Positions 1 through 7,555 of a stretch of DNA of 11,858 bases are shown piece by piece; position 1 is the first letter of the stretch, and each line of letters starts with the position of its first letter. The notes under the pieces were generated by a model. That model made no database searches and was not told the origin of the DNA. It saw nothing but the letters and a program-made list of their open reading frames with translations. The DNA lies in NCBI GenBank assembly GCA_008297795.1, contig VBQP01000019.1, positions 1 through 11,858 on the forward strand, in the 5' to 3' direction. The stretch comes from Thermoplasmata archaeon. Its GTDB lineage: Archaea > Thermoplasmatota > E2 > UBA202 > DSCA01. A program made the translations under genes and the position numbers.

Positions 1-45
1 ATGCTGGAGAAGATTGCGATATTTGCAGTCGAAAGGGAGAAATGA
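1..45 (+). CDS. C-terminal tail of an upstream gene (partial)
   Basis: The first 14 codons of the window are open and end in TGA at 43-45. That stop overlaps the ATG of the next gene in a 4-nt ATGA junction, the classic sign of translationally coupled neighbours. The visible tail (ending VEREK) is too short to identify. The ATG at position 1 is probably internal, because the gene should begin upstream of the window. The reading is supported only by the overlap and by the open frame to the window edge. Confidence 0.45.
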   Translation: MLEKIAIFAVEREK

Positions 46-542
46 AGGACATAAAGAAAAATCTCGGAAAAATAAAACTTGCAGTGACCATAGTAATCAT
101 TGCAGGCGTTATAATCCATCTTGCCTTCGTTTACAACGCCGCAAAGTCCATTGAAATAACGGATAAAAAAATTGTGGGAGTATACCCCAAATATCCGAGC
201 GTGGATGAATACGAGGTCAAATTCATGCTTACTCTGAATAACCCAAAGCATACGAACATAGAGGTGGAATACATAAGCTACAAAATTTACATAGAAAATG
301 AGTATCTGGGGAAGGGAGAAAAACCCCGCTTTTATCTCGAACACGGGCAAAACAACCAGACGTTCCTGTTCTCATTCAGCATTTTCAATCTCACCACCCC
401 CACAAGCCATTTGTTAATGAACGGCAATGCAAATATGACCATCAAGGGAGATGTGATAATACCTGCAAAGTTCTTAGGGCTGTTCACGTGGAGATATATC
501 AAAGTGCCGTACACCATACATGAAAGAGTTAAGATATCATAA
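42..542 (+). CDS. Membrane-anchored LEA14/WHy-like protein (putative)
   Basis: The protein has 166 residues. A short basic N-terminus (MKDIKKNLGK) is followed by one hydrophobic segment at about residues 12-31, so it is probably a membrane anchor with the remainder outside the cell. Residues 40-160 look like a single beta-sandwich. The LNNPKHTNIEVEYISYKIY region and the alternating hydrophobic strands recall the LEA type 2 / WHy fold found in archaeal desiccation- or envelope-related proteins; this is a family resemblance from memory and not certain. There are no catalytic motifs. The start is fixed by the ATGA overlap with the preceding gene and by a purine-rich GGGAG just upstream. Its stop (TAA, 540-542) overlaps the ghost start of the decayed gene that follows, so the three once formed one operon. 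The function is unknown; a structural or envelope role is the best guess. Confidence 0.5.
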   Translation: MKDIKKNLGKIKLAVTIVIIAGVIIHLAFVYNAAKSIEITDKKIVGVYPKYPSVDEYEVKFMLTLNNPKHTNIEVEYISYKIYIENEYLGKGEKPRFYLEHGQNNQTFLFSFSIFNLTTPTSHLLMNGNANMTIKGDVIIPAKFLGLFTWRYIKVPYTIHERVKIS

Positions 543-852
543 AAGCCAAATTGATTGCAGTAGGATTTGTTTTTATGATTTTGTGTCCCCCATCATGGTC
601 TCATCTCTTCAGGAAAAACATGATGCACCATACAATACTTCATATGTGGAAATAACAAGACCAAGGAACGGCATTTATTTCTTCAACATAAAAATAATCC
701 CCATACTCGGACAGATAGTTATATGTCCCGTGACAGTAGAAGTGGAAGCAAGTGAGGATATAACGCATGTGGAATTCATGGTTCCCCCAAAGGTCGGGTG
801 CAGACCCGTGGTTTTATGCAATGACAGTGTTCCGCTTTTCTCATACGCATAA
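539..852 (+). pseudogene. Decayed secreted Ig-like surface protein
   Basis: An intact frame runs from ATG 520 to TAA 852 (110 residues), but its first part does not look like protein. The other frame, from 539, reads ATA-AAA-GCC and gives a good signal peptide (KAKLIAVGFVFMILC) up to about 586. It then continues sensibly in the 520 frame (IMVSSLQEKHD...). A single lost C in the C-run at 587-591 would join the two. If base 541 had been G, codon 539 would be ATG and would overlap the previous stop as ATGA, exactly as at 42-45. The rest (VEITRPRNGIYFF, PVTVEVEASEDITHVEF, NDSVPLFSYA) resembles the start of an Ig-like domain seen in Thermoplasmata surface proteins, and it stops where the domain should go on. 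I infer a pseudogene with a lost start, a frameshift and a truncation. A sequencing error in the C-run could explain one defect but not all three. A functional short protein from ATG 520 is less likely. Confidence 0.5.
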
Positions 853-860
853 TTAATTAG

Positions 861-874
861 GCAAAACTTAAAAG
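861..874 (+). promoter_or_regulatory. BRE/TATA promoter of gltX, leaderless
   Basis: GCAAAAC (861-867) matches the archaeal BRE pattern RNWAAWY at every position and abuts the TATA-like TTAAAAG (868-874). The TATA centre lies about 25 nt before the GTG at 896, so transcription should begin at or within a base or two of the start codon. Confidence 0.6.
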
Positions 875-895
875 ATACTTTTCAATAAGAGGAAG

Positions 896-2572
896 GTGAA
901 TATAGAGGAGATTGCAAGAAAACATGCCCTTATAAACGCTGTGAAATTTGATGGGAAGGCTGATTTCAAAGCAGTCATAGGAAAAGTTATGGCAGAGGTC
1001 AGGGCAAATGCAAAAGAGGTCATTCCTGTAATCAAAAAAGAAGTAGAGGAGGTCAACAAACTTACATTGCAGGAGCAACATGAGGAAATGGAACGTCTGG
1101 GAATAGTTATAGAAGAAAAAGAAAAGAAGGAGAAAGGTCTGCCTCCCCTGCCGCATGCGGAAAAAGGGAAGGTTGTAACGCGATTCCCGCCTGAGCCGAA
1201 TGGCTACCTGCACATAGGGCATGCAAAGGCAGCCATTGTGGATTATGAATATGCAAGAATGTATGACGGCACCTTTATTTTGAGGTTTGACGACACAAAT
1301 CCTGCAAACGAGGCAAAGGAGTTTTACGATGCGCAAAAGGAAGATCTGAAGTGGCTGGGAGTGGAATGGGATAGAGAATACAGAACTTCAGATAATCTGC
1401 CTGTGCATTACGAGCTTGCGGAAAAGATGGTGAGAGATGGCAATGCATATGTATGTACATGCAGCAGCGAGGAAACGAGCAAAAACCGCAGAACTGGAAA
1501 AGAATGCAAGTGCAGGAACAGCATGACAATGGAAAAGTGGAAGGAATTCTTTTCAATGGAGGCGGGAAGCGCCGTGCTGCGCCTCAAAGGAGATATGAAA
1601 TCAGAGAATTCCGCAATGCGTGACCCAACCCTCTTCCGCATAATAGATGAGCCGCATCCGGTTCATGGCAAAAAATACAGGGTCTGGCCCACCTACGACT
1701 TCTACGGGGCTGTGGAAGATTCCCTTTCAGGCGTGACACATCCATTCAGGACAAAGGAATATGAATTGAGAGATGAAGTTTACTTCTACATACTTGACTG
1801 CCTTGGTCTGAGGAAGCCCCACCTCATGGAATTTGCCCGCCTTTCAATAGAGGGAATGCCTGTTTCGAAGCGAAAGATAAAACCCCTTATTGAAGAAGGG
1901 CTGGTGGAGGGATGGGATGACCCGCGTCTTCCGACACTGAGAGGGCTGAAACGGAGGGGAATTCTTCCTGAAGCGATACACAAATTTGTGATCACCCAGG
2001 GATTTTCCAGAGTGGAGAGCGTGGTCACTTTCGACCAGGTGGAAGCACCCAACAGAAAAATTCTGGATAGCATTGCGAGAAGATACTTCTTTGTTGCAGA
2101 ACCTGTGAAGATGGTGGTGAAAAATGCCCCGGAAAAGGAGGTCGAATTGAGACATCATCCGTCGGAGAACATTGGCTCAAGGAAAGTAAAAACCTCCGGC
2201 ACATTTTTCATATCAGGAGACGATGCTGAAGAATTGAAAGAAGGAGAGGTGTTCAGATTAAAAGACCTTTATAATGTAAAAGTTGTCAGCAAAGGCAATT
2301 TCATAGAAGGAAAATTTTCCGGCAATGATATTATAGAAAATGCAAAAAAAATACAGTGGGTAACAGATGAACATGTTGAAATGGAGGTGCTTATTCCGGG
2401 CAACCTTTTCATTGGCGAGAAATTCAACGAAAACAGCTTAAAAATTGTGAAAGGGTATGCAGAACCTGCAATAAAAAATGTGAATCACGGCGAAATAGTT
2501 CAGTTCGAACGCTTCGGCTTCGTGAGAATTGAGAAAGATGAAAAAATAAAAGGAATAATGGCTCATAAATAA
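896..2572 (+). CDS. gltX: Glutamyl-tRNA synthetase, archaeal type
   Basis: This cytoplasmic class I synthetase of 558 residues attaches glutamate to tRNA. In archaea this form is generally non-discriminating and also makes Glu-tRNAGln for the GatDE amidotransferase (family knowledge; GatDE is not in the window). An N-terminal helical extension (about 1-90) precedes the catalytic domain. The signature PPEPNGYLHIGHAKA is at 98-112 with HIGH at 106-109, and the KMSKS equivalent VSKRK is at 323-327. The C-terminal part, from about 385, is the beta-rich anticodon-binding region typical of the archaeal/eukaryotic GluRS-GlnRS branch. Two CxC pairs (C187/C189 and C204/C206) could bind zinc. The start is the GTG at 896: the protein begins like other archaeal GluRS (EEIARKHALINAV), and the promoter is spaced for a leaderless message. 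Length is normal. It ends 116 nt before pheS, which has its own promoter. Confidence 0.95.
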   Translation: MNIEEIARKHALINAVKFDGKADFKAVIGKVMAEVRANAKEVIPVIKKEVEEVNKLTLQEQHEEMERLGIVIEEKEKKEKGLPPLPHAEKGKVVTRFPPEPNGYLHIGHAKAAIVDYEYARMYDGTFILRFDDTNPANEAKEFYDAQKEDLKWLGVEWDREYRTSDNLPVHYELAEKMVRDGNAYVCTCSSEETSKNRRTGKECKCRNSMTMEKWKEFFSMEAGSAVLRLKGDMKSENSAMRDPTLFRIIDEPHPVHGKKYRVWPTYDFYGAVEDSLSGVTHPFRTKEYELRDEVYFYILDCLGLRKPHLMEFARLSIEGMPVSKRKIKPLIEEGLVEGWDDPRLPTLRGLKRRGILPEAIHKFVITQGFSRVESVVTFDQVEAPNRKILDSIARRYFFVAEPVKMVVKNAPEKEVELRHHPSENIGSRKVKTSGTFFISGDDAEELKEGEVFRLKDLYNVKVVSKGNFIEGKFSGNDIIENAKKIQWVTDEHVEMEVLIPGNLFIGEKFNENSLKIVKGYAEPAIKNVNHGEIVQFERFGFVRIEKDEKIKGIMAHK

Positions 2573-2688
2573 AGAGATGAAAATGAGCATAAGTTCATCT
2601 GATGTGAACACTGTTATAATGCTGGCAACAATTTAATTACCATTTCAAATAGCCAAATTTTAATAATGCTTGTCCATTTAAGGAAGGA
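2573..2688 (+). promoter_or_regulatory. gltX-pheS spacer with pheS promoter
   Basis: A small inverted repeat (GTTCA at 2593-2597, TGAAC at 2605-2609, 7-nt loop) follows gltX, but with no T-run it is weak as a terminator. The TATA-like TTTTAATAA at 2658-2666 is preceded by GCCAAA, a near match to BRE. Its centre is 27 nt before the pheS ATG (2689), so the message is probably leaderless. Nothing else is evident here. Confidence 0.5.
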
Positions 2689-4164
2689 ATGGAAGAGGAA
2701 AGGCTTTCCAATATGGAAAAAGAGGTTCTCATTGCCTTGAAGGACAGGGGCGGGGAGGCATCTCCCGAGGCTCTGGTGGAGGACGGAATGGAAATGGTAA
2801 AGGTAATGAATGCGTCTTCATGGCTCCAATCAAAAGGGCTTGTCAGAATAAGGGAGGGTATTGAGAAAATTTATTCCATTACGGATGAAGGGGAAAAATT
2901 TCTGAAGGAAGGATTGCCCGAAAAAAATCTGCTCAAAAAACTTCTGAAGGGCAAGAAAAGTTTTGATGAAATTGGAAATGATGAGACAGCAGGCATTGCA
3001 ATCGGCTGGATGAAGAGAAAAGGGTGGTGCGAAATAGAAAAAGCAGACGGCAAAAAATTTCTTAAGATAACAGATGAGGGAAAAAAGGCTGCCGCAGAAA
3101 AGAGCATCGAGGAGAAGGCTCTGGAAGCCCTCAGGGATAATAAAACAGCAGATGAAAAAATCCTGCAGATTCTGAAAAAGAGGGGGGCTGTAAGCGAGAA
3201 GGAAAAAATCGTCAGAACAATATATCTCACTGAGAAAGGAAAGAATGTTGTTGAGAAAGGTATTGAGATAAAGGATGAGATAGTCCAGCTCACCCCTGAA
3301 ATAATAAAAAGCAGGGAATGGGAAAAGAAAGATTTCAGGAAATATGATGTCAGGGCGTTTGCCCCTGCAATATATCCTGGAAAACACCATCCCATGATGC
3401 AGTTGATAAAAAAGATACGCAATATATTCGTCGAAATGGGATTTAAGGAAATACAGGGAAATTATGTGGAGTCATGCTTCTGGGATATGGACGTTCTTTT
3501 CATCCCTCAGGATCATCCTGCAAGGGACATGCAGGACACATTCTACTGCAAAAACCCTTCCAGAATGGAAGTTGATAAAAAGTTGCTTGATATCGTGGCT
3601 GAAATTCACGAAACAGGTGGAAAAACAAATTCGAAAGGGTGGGGATACAAGTTTTCTAAAGAGGAATCGAAAAGGGTGTTGCTCAGAACACATACGACCG
3701 TTAACACAATAAGATACCTGATCCAACATCCGGAGCCGCCTGCAAAGATATTTTCCATAGGAAAAGTTTTCAGAAGAGAGAATATAGACATGACCCATCT
3801 TCCGGAATTTTACCAGGTTGAAGGAATAGTTTATGAAGAAGGGGCAAATTTCCGCGAGCTTATCGGAGTGCTAAAAGAATTTTACAGAAAGATGGGATTT
3901 GAGAAAATAAGATTCAGGCCTGCTTATTTTCCCTATACGGAGCCGTCAATGGAGATAGAAGTTGAGTGGAACGGAAAATGGATGGAGTTAGGAGGGTCAG
4001 GCATATTCCGACCTGAAGTGACGGAGCCGTTCGGCATAAAGGAGCAGGTGCTTGCTTGGGGGCTGGGGCTGGAGCGCATGGCAATGATGATACTCGGGCT
4101 ATATGATATAAGGGAATTATATTTCAGCGATATAGAATGGCTCAGAAAACTGCCGCTACTTTGA
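2689..4164 (+). CDS. pheS: Phenylalanyl-tRNA synthetase alpha subunit
   Basis: This is the catalytic chain of the cytosolic (alpha-beta)2 enzyme that charges tRNAPhe; 491 residues is a normal archaeal length. Residues 1-200 form consecutive winged-helix-like units (for example QSKGLVRIREG followed by YSITDEGEKFL, and MKRKGWCEIEK followed by KITDEGKK), as expected for the archaeal/eukaryotic alpha chain. The class II core follows. The motif 1 region begins at GKHHPMMQL (231-239). Motif 2 is GKVFRREN (358-365), with the catalytic arginine at 362 or 363. The phenylalanine-site stretch FPYTEPSMEIEV is at 414-425. Motif 3 is GLGLERMAM (458-466), with Arg463. The start at ATG 2689 agrees with the promoter spacing. 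The partner gene pheT is not adjacent: the next gene is convergent, so the beta subunit must be encoded elsewhere. Confidence 0.95.
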   Translation: MEEERLSNMEKEVLIALKDRGGEASPEALVEDGMEMVKVMNASSWLQSKGLVRIREGIEKIYSITDEGEKFLKEGLPEKNLLKKLLKGKKSFDEIGNDETAGIAIGWMKRKGWCEIEKADGKKFLKITDEGKKAAAEKSIEEKALEALRDNKTADEKILQILKKRGAVSEKEKIVRTIYLTEKGKNVVEKGIEIKDEIVQLTPEIIKSREWEKKDFRKYDVRAFAPAIYPGKHHPMMQLIKKIRNIFVEMGFKEIQGNYVESCFWDMDVLFIPQDHPARDMQDTFYCKNPSRMEVDKKLLDIVAEIHETGGKTNSKGWGYKFSKEESKRVLLRTHTTVNTIRYLIQHPEPPAKIFSIGKVFRRENIDMTHLPEFYQVEGIVYEEGANFRELIGVLKEFYRKMGFEKIRFRPAYFPYTEPSMEIEVEWNGKWMELGGSGIFRPEVTEPFGIKEQVLAWGLGLERMAMMILGLYDIRELYFSDIEWLRKLPLL

Positions 4165-4220
4165 TGAGTTGATAGGCAATAGGCTTATGTGAGGAACTGC
4201 GCCTTCCTGTTTGTTTGCAA

Positions 4221-5009
4221 TTACAGTATATCCGTAAGCAATCTGACAAGATCTGTTCTTGTCACAATGCCCTCTATTTTTTCATCTTTGTCCACTATGG
4301 GCAGGCATCCTATCTCGTTTTTCATCATTATTTCGGCGGCTTCCTGGACTGTTATATCTCCGTCTGATACTATTGCAGGAACCTTCATCACATCTTTTAC
4401 GAGAAGTTCCCTTATATGGTGATTCTGCTGCCCCAGCGGATATGACCTCTTTATTTCAGAAAAGGCAAATGAAATTTCCTTATCTGAAAGCATTCCCACG
4501 ACCTTTCTCTCCTCGACAACAGGCAGGCGGGCGATGTCATTGTCGAATAAAATGCGCCTTGCATGTATTACGCGGTCATCCGGTCTTACCGAATGCACAT
4601 TGGTCGTCATTATCTCCTTTACCTTTCTGTCTCCCTTCACAAATGGAAGAAGGTCTGCCTTTGTGACAACCCCGACAAGCACATCATTTCCTATAACGGG
4701 CAGCATTGTAAGCCCTGGCTTTCCCACTGTCTGAAGTATTTCCCTGACATCCATGTCCGGATAGACTGCTTCAAAATTTTTCTCCATGACAGTTGAAGCA
4801 TGCATCCTGGAAGTGGGGATACCCCTGCTTTTCATGCTTCCGAGTTTGTCTGCAATTGTTGTGTCTGTCACTATGCCGACTATCTTCCCGTCGTCCATAA
4901 CAGGTATTTTGCTGATATTGTGTTTCTCCATCAGGTCCATCACATGCTTCAAATCATCATTTTTACTCACGGTTATAACTTCCTTTGTCATTATTTCCTT
5001 TATTTTCAT
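4221..5009 (-). CDS. Four-CBS-domain protein
   Basis: The protein has 262 residues and is made almost entirely of four CBS domains, at about 5-58, 73-125, 131-186 and 204-260. They pair into two Bateman modules. Each repeat carries the usual pattern: a DIM/EIM-type entry, a helix, a strand such as ISKIPVMDDGKIVGIVT or IGCLPIVDKDEKIEGIVT, and a T/S-x-x-D/E exit (TDTT, TKAD, SDKE, TRTD). Such modules bind adenine nucleotides or related ligands and act as energy or ligand sensors. No effector domain is attached, so the target is unknown. It starts 12 nt after the stop of the upstream CBS gene with a Shine-Dalgarno (AGAGGG) at 5015-5020, 5 nt from its ATG, so it is the distal gene of a two-gene operon. 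It converges on pheS across 56 nt. Confidence 0.88.
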   Translation of the reverse strand: MKIKEIMTKEVITVSKNDDLKHVMDLMEKHNISKIPVMDDGKIVGIVTDTTIADKLGSMKSRGIPTSRMHASTVMEKNFEAVYPDMDVREILQTVGKPGLTMLPVIGNDVLVGVVTKADLLPFVKGDRKVKEIMTTNVHSVRPDDRVIHARRILFDNDIARLPVVEERKVVGMLSDKEISFAFSEIKRSYPLGQQNHHIRELLVKDVMKVPAIVSDGDITVQEAAEIMMKNEIGCLPIVDKDEKIEGIVTRTDLVRLLTDIL

Positions 5010-5014
5010 AAAAT

Positions 5015-5020
5015 CCCTCT
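5015..5020 (-). promoter_or_regulatory. Shine-Dalgarno of the four-CBS gene
   Basis: AGAGGG on the minus strand lies 5 nt before the ATG at 5009, in the 12-nt gap after the preceding CBS gene. It marks an internal operon gene, unlike the leaderless promoter-proximal genes nearby. Confidence 0.55.
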
Positions 5021-5021
5021 T

Positions 5022-5573
5022 TTATCTATAGGAATCTGCACAAGACTCGCAGAACAGGTGACCATCCACTTCAATAAGTCTGTCTGAAAGCATTCCGCAT
5101 CCCTCGCATTTTCCTGACAGTAATCTCTGCTTCCCATAAGAAGTTTCCCTTGACCCCGAAATCGATGAAAGTTCCCTTGCAACGTCCAGGAGCATGGGCG
5201 ATATCTGGAGAAGGTCTCTTTCTGTTACCATCCCCACCAGTTTTCCGTTTTCCATAACAGGCAGTCTCCTTATCCTGTTCTTTCCCATCAATTTGATTAC
5301 TTCCTCAACTCCTGCATCAGGAGATATGGTTATGGGAGGAGAACTCATTATCTCCTCAACTGCTATCTCGGAAGGATGACTTCCCTCTGCAACAACTTTT
5401 CTGAGTATATCGCTCTCTGTAACTATTCCCACAGGCATGCCATCGTCAACGATTATGATGCTGCCCACGCCTTCTCCTTTCATCTCCTTGGCTGCGTCCA
5501 TGACAGTCGCCTTCCTGCTTACAATAACAGGATTGACGCTCATGATATCTCTGATGGTCACCTCTGTCCTCAT
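5022..5573 (-). CDS. CBS-pair protein with C-terminal zinc ribbon
   Basis: The protein has 183 residues from the ATG at 5573. Two CBS domains (about 7-60 and 71-125, with SIIIVDDGMPVGIVTESD and RRLPVMENGKLVGMVTERD) form one Bateman module. A linker leads to a C-terminal zinc-ribbon-like unit with CEGC (156-159) and CESC (175-178). CBS-plus-zinc-ribbon proteins are common in archaea. The ribbon suggests contact with nucleic acid or protein under control of a nucleotide-sensing module, but the target is not known. An upstream start at 5636 would add 21 residues; I rejected it because the BRE/TATA (5594-5609) lies inside that stretch and is spaced 25 nt from 5573, giving a leaderless message, and because MRTEVTIRDIM is a normal CBS beginning. 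It is the first gene of an operon with the four-CBS protein and is divergent from the C25 peptidase gene. Confidence 0.88.
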   Translation of the reverse strand: MRTEVTIRDIMSVNPVIVSRKATVMDAAKEMKGEGVGSIIIVDDGMPVGIVTESDILRKVVAEGSHPSEIAVEEIMSSPPITISPDAGVEEVIKLMGKNRIRRLPVMENGKLVGMVTERDLLQISPMLLDVARELSSISGSRETSYGKQRLLSGKCEGCGMLSDRLIEVDGHLFCESCADSYR

Positions 5574-5593
5574 AATACATAATATGTCTGGAA

Positions 5594-5609
5594 TAATAAA
5601 ATGTTTTCC
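5594..5609 (-). promoter_or_regulatory. BRE/TATA promoter of the CBS operon
   Basis: On the minus strand GGAAAAC (5609-5603) fits BRE RNWAAWY exactly and is followed by ATTTTATTA (5602-5594). The TATA centre is 25 nt before the ATG at 5573, so the transcript is predicted to be leaderless. Confidence 0.55.
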
Positions 5610-5631
5610 ATGCCCCCATATCAACCTCCAT

Positions 5632-5646
5632 ATCAAACTTTAAATA
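5632..5646 (+). promoter_or_regulatory. BRE/TATA promoter of the C25 peptidase gene
   Basis: ATCAAAC (5632-5638) is a 6 of 7 match to BRE and precedes the strong TATA box TTTAAATA (5639-5646). Start of transcription is expected near 5668, which leaves a leader of about 8-10 nt before ATG 5677. A second A/T block (TTTTATATAA, 5651-5660) is too close to the ATG to be the main box. Confidence 0.55.
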
Positions 5647-5676
5647 TCGTTTTTATATAATAGGTTGAGGCATAAA

Positions 5677-7545
5677 ATGAGGAAGTTTATGGCAATTTTT
5701 GTGGTGTTTGCCCTTCTGTTGGGAGGCGCAGGCGCAATCGGAGTTAATGAAAAAACAGGGATTGGAAATGCCGGCAGCGAAAGCATATCTCTTTCTGCCG
5801 GTTCACTGGAGACATTCTCAGAGCCTGTGATAATGGAGAAAGGGGAATATGTGGAGATAAATATGGAAAACTGCGCAGCCCATCTCTCTCCCGGAAAGCC
5901 GGTGGTTCCAGTATACAACAAAATATTTAAATTTCCGATAGGAACAAAAATAGAAAGCGTTGACGTGAATTTCGGGAATTTCAGAGAAATGGCTGTCAGC
6001 AGCAAGATAATGCCTGCATGCGAGCCCGTCCCCCCTGATATGGAAACAAGGGAGGCAAGGCAATGGGAAGATAAAGATGCATACAGCAGCGATTCCTATC
6101 CCGACAGATGGTATGAGTACAGAGCGATGGGAGGCATCGAAAATGGGAAGCATGTGACTATCGTCGTTGTTTCGGTATATCCCGTCAGATATCACCCTCT
6201 TGAGGGAAAAATAGACTATGCAACGAATGCAGAGATAAATGTAAATTATAAACTTCCCGAAAAACCTTTGGTTAAAAATGATGTCTATGATTTGCTCATC
6301 ATTTCTCCTTCGGCATTCAGCGATGCTCTCCAGCCACTTGTGGAGCATAAGAATAACCATGGCATAAGCACAATGCTCGTCACCCTTGATGAGATATACA
6401 ACGGAAATTATTTTACAGTGCAGGGGAGGGATGATGCTGAAAAAATAAAATATTTCATTAAGAATGCAGTAGAGCAGTGGGGGATAAAATATGTGCTGCT
6501 CGTCGGCGGAAGAAAGCCCGGCTTGCATGAGGAATGGCTCCTGCCCGTGAGATATGCATGGGTTTACTGGGTTGATGAGATAAAATATACAAGCGACCTT
6601 TATTTTGCCGACATATATGATGCAGACGGGAATTTCAGCACATGGGATACCGACGGAAACAGCGTGTTCAGCGAATGGAATTCTGCAGGCCCTCTGAAAG
6701 ATGAAATGGACCTCTATCCTGATGTGTATGTGGGAAGATGGGCGTGCAGGAACAAGGAAGAGGTGAAAATAATGGTTGACAAGACAATAGCATACGAAAC
6801 AGGCACAGGTACAAAGCGCATAGTGCTCGCAGGCGGCGATAACTTCGAAGAGGAAGGAATAGAGGGAGAAATAGTGTGCGACAAGGTGGCAAGTTACCTC
6901 CCTGATTTTGAGGCAGACAAAATATATGCAAGCCAGATGGATGTAACTTCTGATGCAATGAAGGCAGGGATGAATGAAGGCGCCATGTTCATACACATGC
7001 ACGGTCACGGAAGTCCAATTTACTGGAGCACACACAAGCCAGGGAACATAAATCCGCCCGTATGGGAAGACGGGCTTAAGTTTTATGACCTGCCGCTGTT
7101 CTTCAATAAAGAGTATTCCATAGCAATTATCGGCGGCTGCCATACTGCCATGTTCAATGTTAGTCTGACAGTCCATCCATGGACAGGCGGCATACCTTCT
7201 CCCGAAGGGCTAAGCTGGTGGTTCGCGAGGAAATACAACGGAGGGGCAATCGCTGCTCTCGGATATGCGGCTTTCCCTGTTGCCACTCCCGGTGAATATG
7301 GGGATCTGGACGGAAATGGAATTAACGAGCCCGATTGTGTTGAGTCGGGCTATGGATACATGCAGATAAATCTTTTCCATGCATATAGCGAGGGACTGCA
7401 GCACCTCGGAGAATGCTGGGGATATGCAGTTGGAAATTATACTGCACACTTCAGTTATCCTTCCGAGCGATACAATCTTCATACGATACAGGCATTTGTT
7501 CTTCTCGGGGATCCATCTCTTAAAATCGGCGGTTACGGGTACTGA
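5677..7545 (+). CDS. Secreted gingipain-like cysteine peptidase (family C25)
   Basis: The protein has 622 residues. A signal peptide (MRKFMAIFVVFALLLGG, about 1-21) shows export. Residues 25-200 look like a propeptide or beta-rich N-terminal domain. The peptidase domain begins near YDLLIISPSAFSDALQPL. Its expected His-Cys dyad is visible as His444 in HMHGHGSP (440-446) and Cys488 in IIGGCHTAMF (485-494). The chain ends with AFVLLGDPSLKIGGYGY, the usual close of the C25 catalytic domain. It should cleave proteins outside the cell. It lacks any C-terminal Ig-like domain, membrane anchor or sorting tail, so it may be released. The ATG at 5677 is preferred to the TTG at 5665: it sits right before the signal peptide and after the predicted transcription start. 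The PD-(D/E)XK nuclease gene follows after 10 nt, probably on the same transcript. Confidence 0.85.
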   Translation: MRKFMAIFVVFALLLGGAGAIGVNEKTGIGNAGSESISLSAGSLETFSEPVIMEKGEYVEINMENCAAHLSPGKPVVPVYNKIFKFPIGTKIESVDVNFGNFREMAVSSKIMPACEPVPPDMETREARQWEDKDAYSSDSYPDRWYEYRAMGGIENGKHVTIVVVSVYPVRYHPLEGKIDYATNAEINVNYKLPEKPLVKNDVYDLLIISPSAFSDALQPLVEHKNNHGISTMLVTLDEIYNGNYFTVQGRDDAEKIKYFIKNAVEQWGIKYVLLVGGRKPGLHEEWLLPVRYAWVYWVDEIKYTSDLYFADIYDADGNFSTWDTDGNSVFSEWNSAGPLKDEMDLYPDVYVGRWACRNKEEVKIMVDKTIAYETGTGTKRIVLAGGDNFEEEGIEGEIVCDKVASYLPDFEADKIYASQMDVTSDAMKAGMNEGAMFIHMHGHGSPIYWSTHKPGNINPPVWEDGLKFYDLPLFFNKEYSIAIIGGCHTAMFNVSLTVHPWTGGIPSPEGLSWWFARKYNGGAIAALGYAAFPVATPGEYGDLDGNGINEPDCVESGYGYMQINLFHAYSEGLQHLGECWGYAVGNYTAHFSYPSERYNLHTIQAFVLLGDPSLKIGGYGY

Positions 7546-7555
7546 GCAATTCACC

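Noticed and set aside
857..1336. Minus-strand frames opposite gltX (857-1336, 1275-1556, 1408-1641, 1786-2158)
   Set aside because: All are antisense to well-supported GluRS coding sequence and have biased, domain-free composition.
4165..4220. Bidirectional terminator between pheS and the four-CBS gene
   Set aside because: The only hint is a weak T-rich stretch (TTCCTGTTTGTTTG) on the plus strand. There is no convincing stem or T-run on either strand.
5574..5636. Extra 21 residues at the N-terminus of the CBS/zinc-ribbon protein
   Set aside because: The BRE/TATA promoter lies inside this stretch, and the CBS domain starts normally at the ATG at 5573.
5818..7176. Long minus-strand frame of 452 codons opposite the C25 peptidase gene
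   Set aside because: It is rich in Cys, His, Ile and Phe with no domain pattern, and lies wholly antisense to a gene with clear catalytic motifs and a signal peptide. It is a shadow frame.
7379..7555. N-terminal extension of the nuclease frame
   Set aside because: It overlaps the conserved end of the C25 peptidase (LLGDPSLKIGGYGY) in another frame, and the ATG at 7556 follows the peptidase stop neatly.
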